From NCBI GenBank assembly GCA_016787375.1, contig JAEUUM010000619.1, forward strand, positions 1-21,254: a DNA stretch of 21,254 nt. The letters are read 5' to 3'. Positions 17,257 through 21,254 of the stretch are shown one piece after another. Position numbers and translations under genes: made by a program. Below the pieces are notes generated by a model. It was not told where the DNA came from. It searched no databases and was given only the letters and a program-made list of their open reading frames with translations. Positions within the stretch are counted from its first letter, which is position 1. Every line of letters starts with the position of its first letter. This stretch comes from Saprospiraceae bacterium (lineage in GTDB: Bacteria; Bacteroidota; Bacteroidia; Chitinophagales; Saprospiraceae).

Positions 17257-17280
17257 AGCCTGAGCACAGGCTTTATTTTA
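17249..17280. terminator. Bidirectional terminator spanning both stop codons of a convergent gene pair
   Basis: A perfect 14-base-pair inverted repeat (arms 17249-17262 and 17267-17280, loop AGCA) has an A-run at its left foot and a T-run at its right foot. The TAA of the SPOR-domain gene (17254-17256) lies in the left arm and the TAA of the response regulator gene (17275-17273, minus strand) in the right arm, so one hairpin serves both transcripts. Confidence 0.88.
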
Positions 17281-17989
17281 TAAACAACTGAAACCCATTG
17301 CCATGAATATTGATAATCTCAATATTTGTATCGTGCTTTAAGTACTTTCTCAGCTTGGTAACGAAAACATCCATACTTCTTGCGGTAAAGTAATTGTCTT
17401 CACCCCATATTCTGCTCAATGCTTCAGACCTCGGAAGTACATTATTGATCCTTTTGCAAAATAATGCAAGCAGGTGTGCCTCCTTGGGTGAGAGTTTAAA
17501 AGTACTTTCTTCTCCATCAGGAACGGTGTCGTTGTAAGTGAGAATACGCAACGGATAATTAAAGTGATATTTACCAATGGTAAACTCTTTAATCTCGTCC
17601 ATTGGATCAGGTTTTGGCAATTTTCTTTTTAATATCGCCTGAATCCGATACAGTAACTCTTCTGAATTGAAGGGTTTGGTGATATAATCATCAGCACCCA
17701 TTTTAAAACCCTGCAAAATATCCTCTTTCATGGTTTTTGCAGTCAGATAAATAATTGGCAAATCACCGTCCTTTTCGCGAATCTCTTTACCAAGTGTAAA
17801 GCCATCTTTTTTGGGCATCATCACATCCAAAATACAAAGGTCATATTTGTTCTTACGAAATTTGTCCCAACCTGCAACACCGTCTGTTGCCAGAGACACT
17901 TCATAATCATGCATTTCGAGATATGACTTAAGCACATCTCCGAAGTTTTGATCATCTTCTACAAGCAATATCTTTAAACTTCTTTCCAT
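17273..17989 (-). CDS. rprY: OmpR-family response regulator, RprY-like
   Basis: This 238-residue protein has a receiver domain (about 5-120) and a winged-helix DNA-binding domain (about 133-237). The receiver carries the acidic pocket E11-D12-D13, phospho-acceptor D55 in LDVMMPKKDGF, T83 in LTAK, and K105 in TKPF. The effector domain has LSPKEAHLLALF (166-177) and RSMDVFVTKLRKYL (204-217, recognition helix region). The receiver wording closely resembles RprY of Bacteroides. It begins 50 bases after the sensor kinase stop on the same strand, so the pair forms a kinase-regulator operon. In the family, dimers bind direct repeats of about 11 bases; four such TTAAC repeats occur upstream of the kinase gene at 19650-19686 and are a plausible target. 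In Bacteroides and Porphyromonas RprY has been linked to stress and sodium metabolism; the role here is not shown. Confidence 0.9.
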   Translation of the reverse strand: MERSLKILLVEDDQNFGDVLKSYLEMHDYEVSLATDGVAGWDKFRKNKYDLCILDVMMPKKDGFTLGKEIREKDGDLPIIYLTAKTMKEDILQGFKMGADDYITKPFNSEELLYRIQAILKRKLPKPDPMDEIKEFTIGKYHFNYPLRILTYNDTVPDGEESTFKLSPKEAHLLALFCKRINNVLPRSEALSRIWGEDNYFTARSMDVFVTKLRKYLKHDTNIEIINIHGNGFQLFIK

Positions 17990-18039
17990 AATCTTTAACC
18001 TTTTATGTAGTTATGAATAGTATAACGTTAAAATTCTAT

Positions 18040-19572
18040 TTATGATTGTTTGGTTGGCAGCACAATTATAAAACTTGAGCCTTTGCCTAACTCGCTTACT
18101 ACATCTATTTTGCCATTATGAGCCTGCGTCATTGTTTTAACATAACTCAAACCCAAACCAAATCCTTTAACATCGTGCAAATTACCTGTGTGCACTCTAT
18201 AAAACTTGTCAAATATGTGCTTTTTCGCTTCTTTTGAAATTCCTATACCATTATCCTTTACAATAATCTCGATGCCATCGGGTACATCTTGAGTAGTAAT
18301 AACAATTTCAGGTTTTTCATTTGAATACTTGTTGGCATTATCCAAAAGATTATAAATAATGTTTGAGATGTGAGTTTGGTCACCGGAGATGAAATGGTTG
18401 GTTGCTTTCAAATTGGTATGAATTTCACCTTCCTTCTTCTCAATTTGCAGGATAATGTTGTCAACAGCCTTTTCTATAATGTCGTGCAGATCTATATTCG
18501 TGAAATTGAGATTAAAATCATTTTTATCAATAATAGCCATTTGTAAAACCTTCTCTACTTGTCCGTTCATTCTGGTATTTTCTTGTTTTATGATATTCGC
18601 AAATCTTTTGACTTTGTCAGGATTGTTTAAAATAACCGGATTATTAATAGAGTCGACTGCGAGAGAAATCGTTGCAAGAGGAGTCTTAAATTCGTGTGTC
18701 ATGTTATTAATAAAGTCATTTTTCATTTCTGAAACCTGCTTTTGTTTGAAAATTACCCAAATAGTATAAATAAAACCAGATAGAATGATAAGTGTAAACA
18801 GGCAGGACGCCAGTACCGTATTCCAAATGCCACTCCAAATAGCATTTACAATACCCGGAAAAAATATCATAAGAGAACCGGCTGCTTTGTCACCTAATCC
18901 GAAAAGCATTACCTGATATTTTGACTTTTTTAAATGATCTTCCCCTCCCGCTTGAAAAGAATTTTGATTGTGACTATTTGCTGCAACAACATAATGGTTA
19001 TCCGTAATAATTAAATTCTTTCGTGCCATTTCAAAAACGCCATAATTGTAGGCTATATTTATTCCCGCATTTTTCAATTCTTCTTTTAAAATTCGATCCA
19101 GAGTTGGTAACTCAATTCTTTCAGCCAAAGGATATGAACTTCGCAATCTGTTATTATTGACAATACGGTTGTACTTGAACCAACGTTCAAACTGGCATTT
19201 GCTGCATGAGCAGTTATTTTCCGCCATTAATAACTTCGAAAATTTATTGTCAGGAAGTGTAAATTCGTTTTTTGTTGCATTTAAATCTCCAATCATTTCA
19301 ACATTAATCAATGCTGAAGGATCAGACATCAAATCCTTTATCTGCTGATCAAGGTATGTTGCTTCAAATCCATTGATGTAGTTCAATGCTTCGTCGTTTT
19401 CTTTGGCCTGTAGTCGGTCAGCAACTTTATTTAGGGCAGAATAAACATTTCTATCAAATTGTTCCTCGTTTAGTTTGAGTGACCAAATAATCCAATTAAC
19501 CTGAAGCACAATTAACCCGACCAGGGCTAAGGTCATCAAGCCAATTGTAATAAATATGGCCTTTTTGTTCAT
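18040..19572 (-). CDS. rprX: Sensor histidine kinase, RprX-like, with cysteine cluster in the periplasmic domain
   Basis: This 510-residue inner-membrane kinase has two transmembrane helices (about 7-29 and 251-275) flanking a periplasmic domain of about 220 residues. The kinase core has the H box MTHEFKTPLA (291-300, phospho-acceptor H293), N box SNIIYNLLDNANKYS (403-417), G1 DNGIG (440-444), F box IFDKFYR (453-459) and G2 GFGLGLS (470-476). The N-terminal NEEQFDRNV (35-43) next to the first helix resembles RprX. The periplasmic domain holds C121, C123 and C126 (CSCSKC), suggesting metal binding or thiol chemistry in sensing; this is inference. The response regulator gene follows 50 bases downstream. 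A -7 box TACTTTTG lies at 19620-19613, giving a leader of about 35 bases. The domain resembles no named sensor domain I can identify. Confidence 0.9.
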   Translation of the reverse strand: MNKKAIFITIGLMTLALVGLIVLQVNWIIWSLKLNEEQFDRNVYSALNKVADRLQAKENDEALNYINGFEATYLDQQIKDLMSDPSALINVEMIGDLNATKNEFTLPDNKFSKLLMAENNCSCSKCQFERWFKYNRIVNNNRLRSSYPLAERIELPTLDRILKEELKNAGINIAYNYGVFEMARKNLIITDNHYVVAANSHNQNSFQAGGEDHLKKSKYQVMLFGLGDKAAGSLMIFFPGIVNAIWSGIWNTVLASCLFTLIILSGFIYTIWVIFKQKQVSEMKNDFINNMTHEFKTPLATISLAVDSINNPVILNNPDKVKRFANIIKQENTRMNGQVEKVLQMAIIDKNDFNLNFTNIDLHDIIEKAVDNIILQIEKKEGEIHTNLKATNHFISGDQTHISNIIYNLLDNANKYSNEKPEIVITTQDVPDGIEIIVKDNGIGISKEAKKHIFDKFYRVHTGNLHDVKGFGLGLSYVKTMTQAHNGKIDVVSELGKGSSFIIVLPTKQS

Positions 19573-19612
19573 AATAGTTATGTTAATATTTTATGTATAA
19601 CACCGCGAATAT

Positions 19613-19620
19613 CAAAAGTA
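19613..19620 (-). promoter_or_regulatory. Putative -7 box of the rprX-rprY operon
   Basis: The minus strand reads TACTTTTG, an exact TAnnTTTG box about 41 bases before the kinase ATG. The expected -33 position carries no TTTG; instead the first TTAAC repeat begins about 30 bases upstream of the box, which would suit a regulated promoter. Confidence 0.5.
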
Positions 19621-19649
19621 ATATTCATAAAACAAAGTAAATTGTCTGC

Positions 19650-19686
19650 TTAACGAACATTAACTATGCTTTAACTAATATTTAAC
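19650..19686. promoter_or_regulatory. Candidate operator: four TTAAC direct repeats at 10-11 base steps
   Basis: TTAAC occurs at 19650-19654, 19660-19664, 19671-19675 and 19682-19686, a step of 10, 11 and 11 bases, so all copies face one side of the helix. OmpR/PhoB-type regulators bind direct repeats of this period. The array lies between -7 boxes for the divergent kinase operon and PDZ gene and would cover about -71 to -35 of the latter. Binding by the neighbouring regulator is inferred. A fifth copy at 19741-19745 is out of phase. Confidence 0.5.
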
Positions 19687-19708
19687 CACTTTTGTGGATT
19701 GGGTCTAT

Positions 19709-19716
19709 TAATTTTG
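19709..19716 (+). promoter_or_regulatory. Putative -7 box of the PDZ-protein gene
   Basis: TAATTTTG is an exact TAnnTTTG box, 50 bases upstream of the ATG at 19767. The only TTTG nearby (19691-19694) is 14 bases upstream, too close for a normal -33 element. The fourth TTAAC repeat occupies the region where that element would lie, consistent with dependence on an activator. Confidence 0.5.
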
Positions 19717-19766
19717 TAATGCTTTTATTCTGAAACATATTTAACCAATTAATTATAAAATTACCT

Positions 19767-21254
19767 ATGAAAACAATTAATTACTTCAAAGTACTTAGCA
19801 TTTGTTTGCTTTTTTTGACAACATCATCAAAAGAAACAATGGCTCAAAATGCCCCAAAAGATAACCAAACAATAACCATAACAGTAGAAACAAAAGATAA
19901 GGCTGGTAACAAAAGCATTAAAAAAATTATCAGAGAAAATGAAAATCTCTCTGAAAATGAAATCCAAAAAATAACTGATGACCTAATAAAGGAAAACGAA
20001 GGCAAAGATGTAAAAATTGATGTCAATGTTGAAGAGCAGAAAGCGGTTAAGTCTGATGCCCAGGGAAAGACCGCAAAGGTTATAATTAAAAGGAATAAGA
20101 AAGATGTAGGCGATAAAGAGGATGTCAAAATTATAGTTGATGGTAAAGAGTTAAACCTTGACAAGGATTCTACCAACGAAAAAGTTATAATAATTGAAGA
20201 CGGTGATAGGTCAATGAACAAGCTTTTACCAAAAGATTTTCTAAAAAACCTTGATGTAAATCTTGATTCGATTTTGTCCAATTTGGATGTAAAAATTGAG
20301 AACTTGAACTTCATGTCTAAACTTCCTTTTTTAGGAGTTCGTCCGGGAAATAAAACGCAAAATGGAAACGGAGTATTGATAGGAGAAGTAATAGAGGGCT
20401 CAAGTGCTGAAAAGGCAGGTTTGAAAGCCGGTGATGTCGTTACTTCAATAGATGGAAATATGATTAATAATTTTGATGAACTAACCCAGGAAATCAAAAA
20501 GCATAAACCCGGTGAAGTTGTTGACATCGTTTATAATCGTGATGGCGGACAAAATAGTGTAAAAGCAACTCTTGGAGAAAAAGAAGGAAATTACCTGACT
20601 TTCCCTCATGGAAACTTCAACTTTGATGATTTTAAATGGGAGAGCGACAAAAAAACAAATGATAATTATGATCATCAAGATCAGGGCTTTAGATACATGA
20701 ATCCGGGTAATTTTAATGCTCCGAAATCAAACAAAGCCCAATTGGGTGTGATGGTTGAAAACAACAACGGAAGCGGGGTTAAAATAACTGATATAGTAGA
20801 AGGAACAGCTGCATACCATGCTGGCTTAAGGAAAGGCGATATTCTGGAAAAAATTGATAAAGTTTCCATTAATGACCCAGACCAATTAATTGAAACCATT
20901 TCTGCAATGAAGCCGGGTCAGGAGATAAAACTAAGCTACAGAAGAGATGGTAAAAAGAAAACAATTGAACTTGTGCTTGGCCGCAAGAAAAACTCACCTG
21001 ACTTTGGATTTGAACCGGAAATGAACAATAACCGAAAGACGTATATTTTCAAAAATGGTGAAAAAGGACTTTCTCTTGATTCGGACGCCCCTCAATTGAA
21101 CCTGCAAAAACTTGATATTTTTCCAAACCCTTCAAATGGCAAGGTTAACCTTAATTTTAAATCAGATTCTAATGATGAGGTGACCATCAAAATTTTAAAT
21201 GTCGATGGAAAGGAAATTATAAGGGAAGACCTAAAAGGTAATCAGGGCGAATTT
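19767..21254 (+). CDS. Exported double-PDZ protein with T9SS C-terminal sorting domain (3' end outside window)
   Basis: The frame is open from ATG 19767 to the window edge, 496 codons, with no stop. Residues 1-26 are a signal peptide (cleavage after MA, leaving Q27). Residues 28-188 are highly charged and repetitive in Lys, Asp, Glu and Asn with no domain I recognise. PDZ1 covers about 189-270 (FLGV, then AGLKAGDVVTSIDG) and PDZ2 about 326-410 (LGVMV, then AGLRKGDILEKID). From residue 449 the sequence reads LDIFPNPSNGKVNLNF, followed by IKILNVDGKEI, a clear type A T9SS sorting domain. That predicts passage across the outer membrane and surface attachment or release. No protease domain is visible, so the PDZ modules probably bind peptides or C-termini. 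It is divergent from the two-component operon, with regulatory repeats between. Confidence 0.88.
   Translation, partial: MKTINYFKVLSICLLFLTTSSKETMAQNAPKDNQTITITVETKDKAGNKSIKKIIRENENLSENEIQKITDDLIKENEGKDVKIDVNVEEQKAVKSDAQGKTAKVIIKRNKKDVGDKEDVKIIVDGKELNLDKDSTNEKVIIIEDGDRSMNKLLPKDFLKNLDVNLDSILSNLDVKIENLNFMSKLPFLGVRPGNKTQNGNGVLIGEVIEGSSAEKAGLKAGDVVTSIDGNMINNFDELTQEIKKHKPGEVVDIVYNRDGGQNSVKATLGEKEGNYLTFPHGNFNFDDFKWESDKKTNDNYDHQDQGFRYMNPGNFNAPKSNKAQLGVMVENNNGSGVKITDIVEGTAAYHAGLRKGDILEKIDKVSINDPDQLIETISAMKPGQEIKLSYRRDGKKKTIELVLGRKKNSPDFGFEPEMNNNRKTYIFKNGEKGLSLDSDAPQLNLQKLDIFPNPSNGKVNLNFKSDSNDEVTIKILNVDGKEIIREDLKGNQGEF

Noticed and set aside
19844..20527. A 227-codon open frame on the minus strand
   Set aside because: It lies wholly antisense to the PDZ protein, whose frame has a signal peptide, two PDZ domains and a sorting domain. 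The antisense product is a Ser/Phe/Ile-rich sequence with no domain pattern, as expected opposite Lys/Asp/Glu-rich codons.
1..21254. Search for a defence island, mobile element, CRISPR array, tRNA or biosynthetic cluster
   Set aside because: I found no transposase, integrase, repeat-spacer pattern, cloverleaf or clustered effector genes. Gene content is mostly conserved housekeeping and envelope functions.

Overview
The window is about 21 kb of AT-rich chromosomal DNA from a member of the Bacteroidota, probably a Saprospirales/Chitinophagales-like lineage (the order is inference). The phylum rests on several signs: -7 promoter boxes of the TAnnTTTG type, no obvious Shine-Dalgarno sequences, a DUF5916 outer-membrane protein, an RprX/RprY-like two-component system, a PorE-like TPR/PD40 protein, and a type IX secretion (T9SS) sorting domain. 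I see no tRNA, rRNA, CRISPR array, insertion sequence, phage gene or integration site. Coding density is high and no gene-free stretch reaches 300 bases.

Layout. (1) 1-2856, plus strand: the 3' end of a DUF5916 beta-barrel protein, then a flavin amine oxidase with a Tat-like signal. (2) 6307-2908, minus strand: tsaE, alanine dehydrogenase, a ComF-type phosphoribosyltransferase, a small lipoprotein and a DUF2141 protein, all closely spaced and probably largely co-transcribed. (3) 6472-8454, plus: gyrB, divergent from tsaE, with a near-ideal promoter whose -7 box ends 4 bases before the ATG; a strong two-way hairpin terminator follows. (4) 14385-8528, minus: tail-specific protease prc, ABC-F ATPase uup, a small three-helix membrane protein and a family 2 glycosyltransferase. 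(5) 14594-17256, plus: purN (TTG start) and a TPR/PD40/SPOR envelope protein. (6) 19572-17273, minus: sensor kinase rprX-like and response regulator rprY-like. This pair converges on the SPOR gene, and one hairpin covers both stop codons. (7) 19767 to the edge, plus: a secreted double-PDZ protein ending in a T9SS sorting domain, divergent from the kinase.

Most of the window is conserved housekeeping: DNA topology, tRNA t6A modification, purine synthesis, ribosome rescue and periplasmic proteolysis. The part most worth attention is the 194-base region between the kinase and the PDZ gene. It holds four TTAAC repeats at 10-11 base steps, between -7 boxes for both directions. That is what an OmpR-family operator would look like, and it suggests the two-component system controls both itself and the secreted PDZ protein. 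Other notable points are the SPOR domain where PorE has OmpA, a lipoprotein with a T9SS-like tail, the apparently leaderless gyrB, and a promoter overlapping the prc terminator.
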